DNA of 64,000 nt from Streptomyces sp. R28 (GTDB lineage: Bacteria; Actinomycetota; Actinomycetes; Streptomycetales; Streptomycetaceae): NCBI RefSeq assembly GCF_041052385.1, contig NZ_CP163439.1, positions 9,537,001 through 9,601,000 on the forward strand, written 5' to 3'. Under the pieces are notes generated by a model. It was not told where the DNA came from, made no database searches, and was given only the letters and a program-made list of their open reading frames with translations. Shown in pieces: positions 28,589 to 36,984 of the stretch. The translations under genes and the position numbers were made by a program. Each line of letters begins with the position of its first letter. Positions within the stretch are counted from its first letter, which is position 1.

Positions 28589-28922
28589 TCGCGTACGCCT
28601 TGCGCAGCGTCTCGTGCACCGTCCACGTCGTACGGTCGCCCTCGCGCAGTACGGCCATGTCCCCGGGCCCCACCTTCAGCGTCGGCCCGCCCTCGACCTC
28701 GACGGTGGCCGACCCGCTGATCACGACGAACAGCTCGTCGGCCTCGGTGTCGGTGACCACGCCGGGCGTGATCTGCCAGATGCCCCGCACCTGACGCCCG
28801 TCCGCCGACTCCCAGACGACCTTTCCGGTCACCTCGGGTGTTCCGGAGACGATCTGCTCCGGGGCGAGCGGCTCGGGTTCGAGCTCGGCGTCGGGGATGT
28901 GCAGTACGAAGCTGTGCGTCAT
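28578..28922 (-). CDS. small cupin-domain protein
   Basis: A 114-aa single cupin with the strand pattern ELFVVISGSATVEVEGGPTLKVGPGDMAVLREGDRTTWTVHETLRKAYAI, typical of the DUF861/RmlC-like sugar-linked cupins. Metal-binding His residues are mostly absent, so a catalytic role is uncertain. It diverges from the FCD-GntR regulator across about 120 bp. Confidence 0.8.
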   Translation of the reverse strand: MTHSFVLHIPDAELEPEPLAPEQIVSGTPEVTGKVVWESADGRQVRGIWQITPGVVTDTEADELFVVISGSATVEVEGGPTLKVGPGDMAVLREGDRTTWTVHETLRKAYAISL

Positions 28923-28982
28923 GCGGCGACCCTAGCCCGCGCTCCGCGCTCCGTCCGACCCTGCGCTCAATATGGCAGACAA

Positions 28983-28996
28983 AATTGTTGACAATT
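28983..28996. promoter_or_regulatory. GntR (FCD) operator and promoter
   Basis: AATTGT-TG-ACAATT is an inverted repeat in an AT-rich patch unusual for this DNA, and it contains the hexamer TTGACA. The core ATTGTTGACAA recurs before the MFS gene near 30558, which supports it as the binding site of the regulator encoded 50 bp downstream. Confidence 0.7.
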
Positions 28997-29044
28997 ATGT
29001 TTGGCTAGATTTACGTTCGACAGGCACTCACTCAGGGAGGGCAC

Positions 29045-29695
29045 ATGCCGAACGAAGCCCGTCCGGGCACCGGGGAGCAGGCCAAACAGCGCGCGCTCGC
29101 GCAGCTGCGGCAGGCGATCCTGCACGGCGAGATGGCACCGGCGCAGCGGTTGGTGGAGAACGAACTCGCCGAGCAGTTCGGGGTGACACGGGCCAGCATC
29201 CGCGCCGCACTGATCGATCTGGAGGCTCAGGGCCTGGTCGAGCGGATCCGCAACCGCGGTTCACGGGTGCGGGTGGTGAGCGTGGAGGAAGCGGTCGCCA
29301 TCACCGAGTGCCGCATGGTCCTGGAGGCGCTCTGCGCGGCCAAGGCCGCCGTCGCGGCCGACGACGAGCAGCTGACGCTGCTGGCGGACCTGGGCACGGC
29401 GATGACCAAGGCCGTGGCCGACGGCGAGCCGATGACCTACTCCGAGCTCAACCAGGAACTGCACGCCAGGATCCGGGAGTTCTCCGGCCAGCGGACGGCC
29501 GTGGAACTGCTGGAGCGGCTCAACGCACAACTGGTGCGCCACCGCTTCCAGTTGGCGCTGCGGCCGGGACGCCCGCAGCACTCCCTGAGCGAGCATCTTG
29601 CCATGATCGAGGCGATCACGGCCAGGGACCCGCAGGCGGCCGAGGCTGCCGTCCGCGCCCACCTCACCAGCGTGATCAAGGCGCTGCGCGACTGA
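29045..29695 (+). CDS. GntR-family regulator with FCD domain
   Basis: A 216-aa regulator. The winged HTH covers residues about 12-80 (QRALAQLRQAILHGEMAPAQRLVENELAEQFGVTRASIRAAL) and the all-helical FCD ligand domain the rest. It is the only intact gene of the aromatic-catabolism locus that follows, and ATTGTTGACAA sites lie before it and before the MFS pseudogene. Such proteins usually repress and respond to the aromatic substrate or an early metabolite. Confidence 0.87.
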   Translation: MPNEARPGTGEQAKQRALAQLRQAILHGEMAPAQRLVENELAEQFGVTRASIRAALIDLEAQGLVERIRNRGSRVRVVSVEEAVAITECRMVLEALCAAKAAVAADDEQLTLLADLGTAMTKAVADGEPMTYSELNQELHARIREFSGQRTAVELLERLNAQLVRHRFQLALRPGRPQHSLSEHLAMIEAITARDPQAAEAAVRAHLTSVIKALRD

Positions 29696-29765
29696 TCCGT
29701 ACGAGTCGCTGCGCGGCTGAGTCGCAGGGGGCGGGCGCACACCTGTCACTCAAGGAGAACCTGTA

Positions 29766-30554
29766 ATGACGCATGCCGATGCGCCCTCCCCCACTCCCGG
29801 CTTCGCTCGAGCGGGGGGACCCCCATCGCCACCACGCTCCACCCTCGTGATCACCGCGCATGCCGGGGACTTCGTGTGGCGGGCGGGCGGAGCCATCGCA
29901 CTGGCCGCTTCCCGGGGCGAGAAGGTCACCATCGCCTGCCTGACCTACGGCGAGCGCGGCGAGTCCGCCAAGGCCTGGCGCGAGGGCAAGAAGCTGGAGG
30001 AGATCAAAGCGATACGCCGGGACGAGGCCGAGCGTGCCGCCGCCACCCTAGGCGCCGAGGTCCGCTTCTTCGACGCCGGCGACTACCCGCTGATCGCCAC
30101 CGACGAGCTGACCGACCAGCTCGTCCCCGTCTACCGCGAGACCCAGCCCGACCTGGGCGCCCGGCCCACCGAGCAGATCCAGCTCGACTCCGGGAAGATC
30201 GCGGCCCGTTGACTGACCTTCACCGACAAGTCGTACGACGTCGTCTACACCTCGGACTGGACCGGTTCCGCCGGCCGGCTGCACCACATCGCCTTCGCGA
30301 CCGACAGCCGCGAGGACATCCTGCGCGCCGCCGACCTCGCCATCGACAGCGGCGTGTTCATCGAGACGGGCCCCCACAAGCACGCCATCCAGCAGACGTT
30401 CTTCCTGTACGTCTACGAGCCCGGCGGCAACCGCATCGAGCTGTGCAACCCGCTCACCCGACTCGTGCTGGCCCCCGACTGGCCGCTGATCACCTGGACC
30501 GAGGACGAGCGGGCCAAGGGGCAGGCGTGGGGTCTGAAGACGATCGAGTCCTTT
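29766..30554 (+). pseudogene. fused remnant: GalB-like hydratase 5' part joined to VOC ring-cleavage dioxygenase 3' part
   Basis: One reading frame holds two unrelated gene pieces. Residues about 1-130 match a PIG-L-family protein of the 4-oxalomesaconate hydratase type (LVITAHAGDFVWRAGGAIALAA, EIKAIRRDEAERAA, ending YRETQPDL). The frame then becomes the second half of a vicinal-oxygen-chelate dioxygenase (LDSGKIAAR, stop, LTFTDKSYDVVYTSDW, LHHIAFATD, NRIELCNP, GLKTIESF). A TGA at 30210-30212 sits where I would expect a Trp codon (TGG). After ESF the sequence runs straight into promoter-like DNA. An ATG with AAGGAG starts it. I infer at least one internal deletion plus a nonsense mutation. 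Confidence 0.82.
29785..29830. repeat. palindromic Streptomyces-type repeat inside the hydratase remnant
   Basis: A CCCCCACTCCCGGCTTCG element followed by CTCGAGCGGGGGGACCCCC is present in frame near the 5' end and encodes an odd Pro/Gly-rich stretch (PSPTPGFARAGGPPSP) between the start codon and the conserved STLVITAHAGD. I recognise the element as a repeat seen at many Streptomyces intergenic sites. Confidence 0.6.
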
Positions 30555-30557
30555 GAG

Positions 30558-30580
30558 ATTGTTGACAAAACTGTTGACTC
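30558..30580 (+). promoter_or_regulatory. second GntR-type operator/promoter, before the MFS gene
   Basis: ATTGTTGACAAAA is followed 12 bp on by CTGTTGACTC, a direct repeat of TGTTGAC. The second TTGACT (30574-30579) can act as -35 with TAGCGT near 30598 as a weak -10. The first copy matches the operator core upstream of the GntR gene. Confidence 0.62.
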
Positions 30581-30635
30581 TCTTGGGATCGGCTCCTTAG
30601 CGTCTGGCGCACAGACGCACGAGAGGAAAACAAGG

Positions 30636-31962
30636 ATGTCCTCCCCCCTCCCCGACCGCTCGCGTCGGCAGACTGGCCGTACTCGCCGTCGGCCTGTGCT
30701 GGCTGGCCGTCCTCTTCGACGGCCTGGACATGTTCATCTACGGCTCGGTGCTGCCCCACATGCTGGCGGAAAAGGCCCTCGGCCTGACCCCCGACCAGGC
30801 GGGTGACCTGGGCAGTTACGCCACCTTCGGCATGCTGGTCGGCGCCCTGACCGCGGGGACGGTCGCCGACCGGATCGGCCGCAAGAAGCTGATGGTCGCC
30901 TGCGTCGCGCTCTTCTCCCTGGCCTGTGGGCTGTGCGCGACGGCGGGCAGCGTCGATGTGTTCGGTCTCGGCCGCACGCTCGCCGGCCTCGGCCTCGGCG
31001 GTCTGCTGCCCACCGCGATCAGCATGGTCTCCGACTTCGCCCCGCGCGGCCGCGGCGCCCTCACCATCGGCATGCTGATGACCGCCCACCACACGGGCGG
31101 CATCCTCTCCGCCTACGTCGCCCTGTGGGTCGTCGAACCCCTCGGTTGGCGGGCCGCGTTCTGGTTCTGCGTGCTTCCGCTGCTCTTCGTGCCGGTCCTG
31201 GCCAGGTTCCTGCCCGAGTCGTTGAGCTTCCTGGTCGCCAGGGGCCGCGGCGAGGAGGGCGGCGAGCTGGCCCGGCGCTACGAGGTCGAGCTGCCCGCCG
31301 CCCCGGCCGGCAAGCAGGCCGCCGCCGACCGCCGGCACTCCCTGGCCAACCTCTTCCGGGGTGGCGAGTGGACCCAGACCCTGCTGTACTGGCTGGCCTC
31401 CTTCGGCGGTCTGCTCCTCGTCTGCGGCGTCGCCACCTGGCTGCTCACCCTGATGCGCGGCGAGGGTTACAACCTCGGCTCGGCGCTGACCTTCGTGCTC
31501 CTGTTCAACCTCGGCGGCATCGTCGGCATGCTGGTCGCCGGACGCGCCTCCGACCGGTTCGGCGCCCCGCGGATCTCGGCGATCTGGTTCGCGCTGACCG
31601 CCGCCGGAGTCTTCCTGCTCAGCGTCCACATGCCGCTGGCGCTCACCTTCACGGTGGTGTTCCTGACCGGGGTGTTCCTGAACAGCGCCCAGACCATGAT
31701 CTACGCGACGGTCTCGATCCGCTCCCGCCCCGAGAACCGTGCCACCGCCGTCGGCTGGACCTCCGGCATGGGCCGCTTCGGCGCCGTCTTCGGACCGTGG
31801 CTCGGCGGCCAGTTGCTCGCCGCGAACCAGGGCGAGTGGGGCTTCACCGCGTTCGCCCTCGCGGGACTGTCGTCCATGGTCTTCATCGGCATCGCCGCAC
31901 TGCGCGGCTCCAGGCGGGCGGCTCGCACCGGCAGCGAGCAGGAGCTGATCGGCGCGCACTGA
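30636..31962 (+). pseudogene. frameshifted MFS transporter, aromatic acid:H+ symporter type
   Basis: From about 30661 the frame encodes a complete 12-helix MFS protein (GRLAVLAVGLCWLAVLFDGLDMFIYGS, ADRIGRKKLMVAC, ending QELIGAH), with the D-G-D and R-I-G-R-K motifs of the aromatic-acid symporter group. The only start with a ribosome site (GAGAGGAAAACAAGG then ATG at 30636) is one frame off. Between them lies a run of six C (30643-30648); removing one C gives MSSPSPTARVGRLAVL in frame. The next in-frame ATG (30730) would drop the first membrane helix. It is a pseudogene, a phase-variable tract or a sequencing error. Confidence 0.8.
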
Positions 31963-32106
31963 TTGGCGTCCGTCATATGTACTGATGAGCCGAACTGGGA
32001 TATACGACTGTCTCGCGTATTGTTGCGTCATATGCCCGCTGTGACGCAGGGTGGCCTTCGGTGCGTGCGGGGCGGATGAGTTGAACTGTTAAGGGGGAAC
32101 GGGGAC

Positions 32107-32514
32107 ATGACGGGACTTCTCGCGGTGGTGGCGGTCGTCGGGTACATGGCCACCGCCGGCCTGCCGTGGTGGGTGGTGGTGGCCGTGGCCCTGCTGATGG
32201 CGGGGTTCGCCGCGGGGAGGTCCGGGAGCCCGGGCAAGGGTGCCAAAAGCCCTGCGCCGCCCGGGAGTTGGGGCAGGGGTTCCAGGAGCCCGGCGGAGCC
32301 TGGGAGTTGGGACAAGGGCGCCAGGAACACTGTGGCGACCGGGGGTTGGGGCAGGGACGCCAGTGGCATGGCGGCGCCCGGGAGTTCGAGCGAGGGTGCC
32401 AGGTTCGCTACGACGCCCGGCGCTGTGGGTGAGCCCGTCCATACCTCGACCGAGGCGTGGTCAAGCGCCACGCCGGTCGCGGTGAACGTGGGTGCCGCAT
32501 GCCCGGAAGAGTGA
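32107..32514 (+). CDS. small membrane-anchored repeat protein
   Basis: A 135-aa protein of unknown function. Residues about 1-35 form one or two membrane segments (LLAVVAVVGYMATAGLPWWVVVAVALLMAGFAAG), followed by five copies of a 13-residue Gly/Ser/Arg-rich repeat (consensus GSWGRGARSxAxP) and a short acidic tail. A purine-rich ribosome site (AAGGGGGAACGGGG) precedes the ATG. The reading frame is supported by the start context and membrane segment. The repeat may extend from the membrane into wall or cytoplasm. Confidence 0.6.
   Translation: MTGLLAVVAVVGYMATAGLPWWVVVAVALLMAGFAAGRSGSPGKGAKSPAPPGSWGRGSRSPAEPGSWDKGARNTVATGGWGRDASGMAAPGSSSEGARFATTPGAVGEPVHTSTEAWSSATPVAVNVGAACPEE
32224..32418. 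repeat. five tandem 39-bp units
   Basis: Units begin at 32224, 32263, 32302, 32341 and 32380, each opening with a GGGAGTTGGGGCAGGGG-like sequence. The period is exactly 39 bp (13 codons). Confidence 0.85.
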
Positions 32515-32555
32515 CCGGGGGCGCGCGGCCGTCAACGGCAGGGTGACCCGAGCCC

Positions 32556-33497
32556 TCAGCCGGTGCGGCTTCCGGTGGCCTCCCGCACATGCCGGGCGAT
32601 CATCGCGTAGACCTCCCGCGCCTTCTGGTCGTCCGTCCCGTCATACGCGTGATCGGCCCCGGCCACGTCGTGGTGCTCGACCAGCGCACCCGCCCCCCGC
32701 AGCCGCTCGGCATAGCGCTCGCCCTCGGCCCGGAGCAGGTCGTACTCGGCGGTGATCACCAGGGCCGGGGCGATGCCCTTCAGGTCCGCGGTGTCCGACG
32801 GATGCGCCGGGGACACGAGCCGGTCGTCGCGCCGCCGGGCGTCCGGGACGTACGACGTGTCGAAGACGTCGGCCATCCAGGGCCGCAGCATCGGCTTGGC
32901 GATGGCGGCGCGCTTGTCCCTGGAGCCGGTCGCCAGGTCGAGCGGGGGATAGTGCAGCACCTGCAGCGCGATCGAGGGCCCGCCCTCTTCAAGCGCCTGC
33001 CGCGCCACGGCCGCCGCCAGCCCGCCGCCGGCGCTCTGTCCGCCCACGGTGAGCCGCTCACCGTCCCAGCCCTCCTCGGCGCCGTGCTCCGCGACCCACC
33101 GCACGACCTCGTACGCCTGCCGGGGTGGCGCCGGGAACGGATGCTGCGGGGCGACGACGTAGTCCACGTTGATCACGACCGCCCCCGCCTCGGCGGCGAG
33201 GACGCGGCACAGCGGGTCGTCCAGCTCGGTCAGTGTCATCACATAGCCGCCGCCGTGGAAGTTGACGTGCACCGGGGGAGCGGGCTCGGCGTTCGCGGGC
33301 AGATACACGGTGGCCCGGGCGGGCGCGATCGATGTGGGAATCGTCAACTCGCGTACCTTGCGCGGGTATTCGGGGAACCGCGCGTGCGAGGCAGCGGAGG
33401 ATCCCTGGCCGCCGGAACGGCGGTCCGCCAGCACGGTCACACGTTGCATCGCCTTGGCGACAAGGGCGGCCACCGCGGGCCGGGCCAGGAGGGACAT
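32556..33497 (-). CDS. alpha/beta hydrolase, HSL-type esterase
   Basis: A 313-aa carboxylesterase of the hormone-sensitive-lipase family. The oxyanion motif HGGGY is near residue 80, the nucleophile elbow GQSAGGG near 155, the acid Asp in ITAEYDLLR and the catalytic His in GADHAYDGT. No signal peptide. The upstream region has two AT-rich 12-bp direct repeats that look like an operator. Substrate: short-chain esters (family expectation). Confidence 0.9.
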   Translation of the reverse strand: MSLLARPAVAALVAKAMQRVTVLADRRSGGQGSSAASHARFPEYPRKVRELTIPTSIAPARATVYLPANAEPAPPVHVNFHGGGYVMTLTELDDPLCRVLAAEAGAVVINVDYVVAPQHPFPAPPRQAYEVVRWVAEHGAEEGWDGERLTVGGQSAGGGLAAAVARQALEEGGPSIALQVLHYPPLDLATGSRDKRAAIAKPMLRPWMADVFDTSYVPDARRRDDRLVSPAHPSDTADLKGIAPALVITAEYDLLRAEGERYAERLRGAGALVEHHDVAGADHAYDGTDDQKAREVYAMIARHVREATGSRTG

Positions 33498-33558
33498 GGG
33501 GCTCCGATCGGTCGCGGCCTGTGGGGCGACCCGGTGAAGGACGGTTCTATTGAGTTAG

Positions 33559-33586
33559 GCAATTATAGGTAACAGCAATTATAGGT
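33559..33586. promoter_or_regulatory. direct-repeat operator upstream of the esterase
   Basis: GCAATTATAGGT occurs twice (33559-33570 and 33575-33586) with a 4-bp spacer (AACA), about 60-90 bp before the esterase start. The AT-rich composition contrasts sharply with its surroundings. The binding protein is unknown. Confidence 0.55.
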
Positions 33587-33681
33587 CAAGAGGTCGGACC
33601 GGAGGGGAGCGGGGCGGGGTCGGGGCGTGGATGGGGTAGGGTTGACCTGCATGATCACGCGGTTCGCCGCGCGACATGGGC

Positions 33682-33755
<74 letters not shown>

Positions 33756-33812
33756 CTTTTACGAAGTCGCAGGTCAGAGGCCGTTTCGGAGTAATCCGGG
33801 ACGGCCCTTCGG

Positions 33813-35507
33813 TCATTCTGGGAGCCCGCTGGTCTGCCGCACCGGCTCATGGACCGTCAGCCTGCCGTCGTCGATTCGCCAGAGCACATTGGCGCGTGCG
33901 GCGAGCTTCGGCTCGTCGGTGACGAAGATGACGGTGCCCGGATACCGCTCCAGCAGACGTTCCATCAGGTCGGAACCGAGCGCTTCTTCTGATCTGACCT
34001 CGTCCAGCAGCAGAACCCGGGGTCCGCTGCGCAGCGCTCGTACCATCGCCACCTGGTAGCGCACGGCCATGGAAAGGCCGTGGCCGTTTTCGCCCACCCG
34101 TGTGCGCAGACCGTCGGGCAGCAGGTCGGCCAGGGCCTCGATGTGCTCCTTGTCCGCCCACTCGGTGGCGTCCGGCGGTTCGCCGTACCGCAGGTTCTGG
34201 GCGACGCTGCCGCGCAGCAACGGCAGTTCGGGGCTGGTCAGCCTGATCATCCGCCGTACCGATTCCGGGTCGTGCCGGGCGAGGTCCTGGCCGTCGAGCA
34301 GTACCGCGCCGGCGTCCGGCTCCTGCAGGCGCACGATGAGGCGAAGCAGCAGGGACTTTCCCGCGCTCGGAGGTCCCTGCAGCACGATCCGCTGACCGGG
34401 CAACGCGACGGCCGACGCCTCCAGGACACCGTCCACCCGCAGCCCCTTGAGTTCCAGCAGCCCGGGGCCGTGCGCGAGCGGCTCGGCTCCGCGCAGTCTG
34501 GCCAGCGGCGCCGGTGCCGCGAGGACCTCGGCGATGCGCCGCCGCGCGACGCGTGACTGCTGCCAGTGCTCCTGCACGCGGACCAGTGACGACAGCGGAC
34601 CGCCGAGGAAGTTCGCCACCGTCAGCAGCGAGGCGAGGGCCTCCCAGGTGGTGCCCGCCACCAGGCCCACCGTGACCACGATCAGCAGGATCCCGATGCC
34701 GCACGCCTCGGCCGTCGCCGACATCGCTCCGGTGAGACGGGCTTGGCGCACCATGGCCCGGCCGTACTCACGGCTGCGTCGCCGCATGACCAGCCGCTCC
34801 TGCTCGACCCGTCCGAGGGACTGCATGACGGCCGTGTGAGTGACCCGTTCGTTGACGAAGGCGGCGAGCCTGCCGTTGTTCCGTCTGGTCTCGCGTACGC
34901 GTTCGCGCAGCCGCCGCCCGAACAGGGCGACGGCGGCCGCGGCGAGGAGGGTCAGCGCCGCCGAGAGCGCACCGATGCCCGGCGCGATCACAGTCAGCAC
35001 GGCGAGGGCGCACGCCACGAACACCCCGTCCACCAGAATCGGTGCCACACCCTTGCTGATCCACAGCCGCAGGGCGGAGGCATCACCGGTGAAGCGGAGC
35101 ACGGTCACGCCGACCGTACGCCGGAACGGCCCCCCCGCCTCGCTTCCGGCGACATGGTCGAAGAGCCGCATTCTGATGCTGTGTACGTAGCTCTGGGCCA
35201 GCCGTTCGGCGAGCGGTTCGCCCGCCGCCTTGAGCAGTACGGTCGCGCAGGCCGACGTCGCGAGTCCGACGGCCAGCGTGGTGGGCGCGTAACCGGCGAC
35301 ATACGTGTAGATGGCGCTGCGGTCGTGGCCGGACGTGATCTCCCGGCCGTGCGTGATGCGGTAGGCAGCGCCATGCGCCAGGAGGGCGAACGCGACCACA
35401 CAGACCGCCTGCCCGAAACCCGCGAACACCAAAAGGAGCATCAGCCGGCGCCGCGCACCGCCCAGCGTGTGCGGCATCCGGACGCGCTGCCGTCCCGCCG
35501 TGGTCAC
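33813..35507 (-). CDS. ABC half-transporter with degenerate signature motif
   Basis: A 564-aa fusion of a membrane domain (about residues 1-320, five to six hydrophobic segments) and an ATPase domain. Walker A is GPPSAGKS, Walker B RVLLLDEVRS. The signature reads LSMAVRYQ where functional exporters have LSGGQ, although the following Q-MVRAL context is kept; the H-loop region reads FVTDEPK rather than a clear His. As a homodimer it could be weak or need a partner. Its GTG start overlaps the stop of the P-loop gene as GTGA, so the two are made together. Substrate unknown. Confidence 0.78.
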   Translation of the reverse strand: MTTAGRQRVRMPHTLGGARRRLMLLLVFAGFGQAVCVVAFALLAHGAAYRITHGREITSGHDRSAIYTYVAGYAPTTLAVGLATSACATVLLKAAGEPLAERLAQSYVHSIRMRLFDHVAGSEAGGPFRRTVGVTVLRFTGDASALRLWISKGVAPILVDGVFVACALAVLTVIAPGIGALSAALTLLAAAAVALFGRRLRERVRETRRNNGRLAAFVNERVTHTAVMQSLGRVEQERLVMRRRSREYGRAMVRQARLTGAMSATAEACGIGILLIVVTVGLVAGTTWEALASLLTVANFLGGPLSSLVRVQEHWQQSRVARRRIAEVLAAPAPLARLRGAEPLAHGPGLLELKGLRVDGVLEASAVALPGQRIVLQGPPSAGKSLLLRLIVRLQEPDAGAVLLDGQDLARHDPESVRRMIRLTSPELPLLRGSVAQNLRYGEPPDATEWADKEHIEALADLLPDGLRTRVGENGHGLSMAVRYQVAMVRALRSGPRVLLLDEVRSEEALGSDLMERLLERYPGTVIFVTDEPKLAARANVLWRIDDGRLTVHEPVRQTSGLPE

Positions 35508-36694
35508 GCCACTGTTTCGGCCGTCAGGGGACCGCTGTACTCCGTCAGCCGACTGCGCTCCTGCGGCAGTCCGCCGTGGTCCGCCAGTCGGCCGACGTCG
35601 TCCGACAGCCCGCTGCCGTCTCCTACGACGCCCCTGCCCGGGACGCCGCCCGCGAGCACCTGATCGGCGAGGGCCGGGGCGGACAGGGCAGACGTCGCGT
35701 ACACCGGGACGTCCACGCCGGCCACCGCTTCGGCCGTGGCCAGCGGAGATGCCGTCAGCACGCCGCTCAGAGCCACGACGGGAAGTCCCTCGTCACGCAG
35801 CATCCGTACCCCCGCCACCGCGCTGACCGAGTCACCGGCCGCGAACACGATGCCGTCCACGCCGGCGCGGAATTCCGGCGTCCGCATCAGCGCCGCCGTC
35901 TCCCGTTGCAGGAGCCCGTCCGCGACCTCCAGCACGATGGCGTCTGCCTGGTGACTCGTCAGATCCGTGATCGCGCTGCGCAGGATGCGGATCACCTGCG
36001 GCATCGGCAGCTGGTAGGTGGTGGGGAAACCCAGGTCGGTGAAGTCGATGACCCGCGCCGCGCCCGCGTCGGCCATCAGCGTCGGGTCCCCGGGAGCACC
36101 GGTGCCGGTCACCTTTGCCGCGCCGACCCGGCGGCCGGCCAGGCTGAGGCCGCGGATGAGGGCGGCCGCCACGGTCGTCTTGCCCGAGTTCATCGTTGTG
36201 CCGAGTACGGCGATGGTGCGCGGGCGCGCGGCGAGGACCGGCACCACGGGCCGGGCCAGGCGGGCGAGGTTGATGACTTCGCCGTGCTCGTCGGTCACCA
36301 GGCCCAAAGGCTCCACTCGGGTGGGGGATTTCATCCTGGAGTGGGAGGACACGACCCGCCCCGCTATCCCGCCTCCGGCGACCAGATCACAGGGCCCGAG
36401 GTCGCCGGGTACCTCCGCCTCGAATTGATCCGGGGCGTAGCGCGCACCATAGGCGACTACGACCGAGTCGCCGACGAACAGCCGATTCCGCTTTCCGTGT
36501 ACCTGCCCGAGGAATCTGTGCTGGCCGATTTCGGTCACCCGGCACAGCACCAGATCGCCCGCCCGTGGAGGCCCACCCTCCACACTCAGCCCCAGTGTTC
36601 TGGTGCTTCCGTAGCCCAGCTCCACAAGGCGGCGAGCGGTATAGGAAACCTTCGCCACCTCATTGCCGGAGGAATTGAACCGCACGCTCTGCAT
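35504..36694 (-). CDS. P-loop NTPase of unknown function coupled to an ABC transporter
   Basis: A 396-aa protein I cannot assign. Residues about 1-150 are beta-rich (FVGDSVVVAYGARYAPDQFEAEVP). Then comes a dethiobiotin-synthetase/CobQ-like P-loop TIAVLGTTMNSGKTTVAAALIRGL at about 160, followed by GRRVGAAKVTGTG and an Asp-rich stretch (LMADAGAARVIDFTD). A second half has IVLEVADGLLQRETAALM. This resembles enzymes that use ATP to activate small molecules. AAGGAG precedes the ATG. Coupling to the ABC gene suggests a two-component function such as making or tagging something the transporter moves. Confidence 0.6.
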   Translation of the reverse strand: MQSVRFNSSGNEVAKVSYTARRLVELGYGSTRTLGLSVEGGPPRAGDLVLCRVTEIGQHRFLGQVHGKRNRLFVGDSVVVAYGARYAPDQFEAEVPGDLGPCDLVAGGGIAGRVVSSHSRMKSPTRVEPLGLVTDEHGEVINLARLARPVVPVLAARPRTIAVLGTTMNSGKTTVAAALIRGLSLAGRRVGAAKVTGTGAPGDPTLMADAGAARVIDFTDLGFPTTYQLPMPQVIRILRSAITDLTSHQADAIVLEVADGLLQRETAALMRTPEFRAGVDGIVFAAGDSVSAVAGVRMLRDEGLPVVALSGVLTASPLATAEAVAGVDVPVYATSALSAPALADQVLAGGVPGRGVVGDGSGLSDDVGRLADHGGLPQERSRLTEYSGPLTAETVA

Positions 36695-36704
36695 GGCTTT
36701 CTCC

Positions 36705-36773
36705 TTACCCCTTCGTCCCGCGGAGCACCAGCATCCGCCGCGCTCGCAGAGTGCGCACTCCGACCACCGTCAT
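36705..36773 (-). CDS. possible 22-residue basic leader peptide
   Basis: A tiny ORF (starts MTVVGVRT, ends LRGTKG) whose TAA stop merges with the ribosome site of the P-loop gene 11 bases ahead of its start, a layout typical of coupled leader ORFs. A strong ribosome site (AAAAGGAG) upstream is better spaced for an out-of-frame ATG at 36783, which would give an overlapping 65-residue reading. Evidence for translation is weak. Confidence 0.25.
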   Translation of the reverse strand: MTVVGVRTLRARRMLVLRGTKG

Positions 36774-36984
36774 CTGCGGCCATACGAACTCCTTTTGGCC
36801 GAGTCCGAGGAGGTGGCCGCATCCCGGCCGTTGGCCGTGCGGTGAGTGGCGGCCGTGACCGTGACTTCGTGGGCGGACGCGGTTCGGGAGGGCTCCCGGG
36901 TGGGGTGAGTGAGCATGGGGCGGCGGCGCCGGGAGCGGGTTTTCGAGGGCCGGTTGGTAAGCGCGGCCGAATGAGGGGGCGTTG

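Noticed and set aside
36586..36783. 65-residue ORF starting after a strong ribosome site upstream of the P-loop gene
   Set aside because: It overlaps the start of the P-loop gene in another frame and looks unstructured; kept only as part of the leader discussion.
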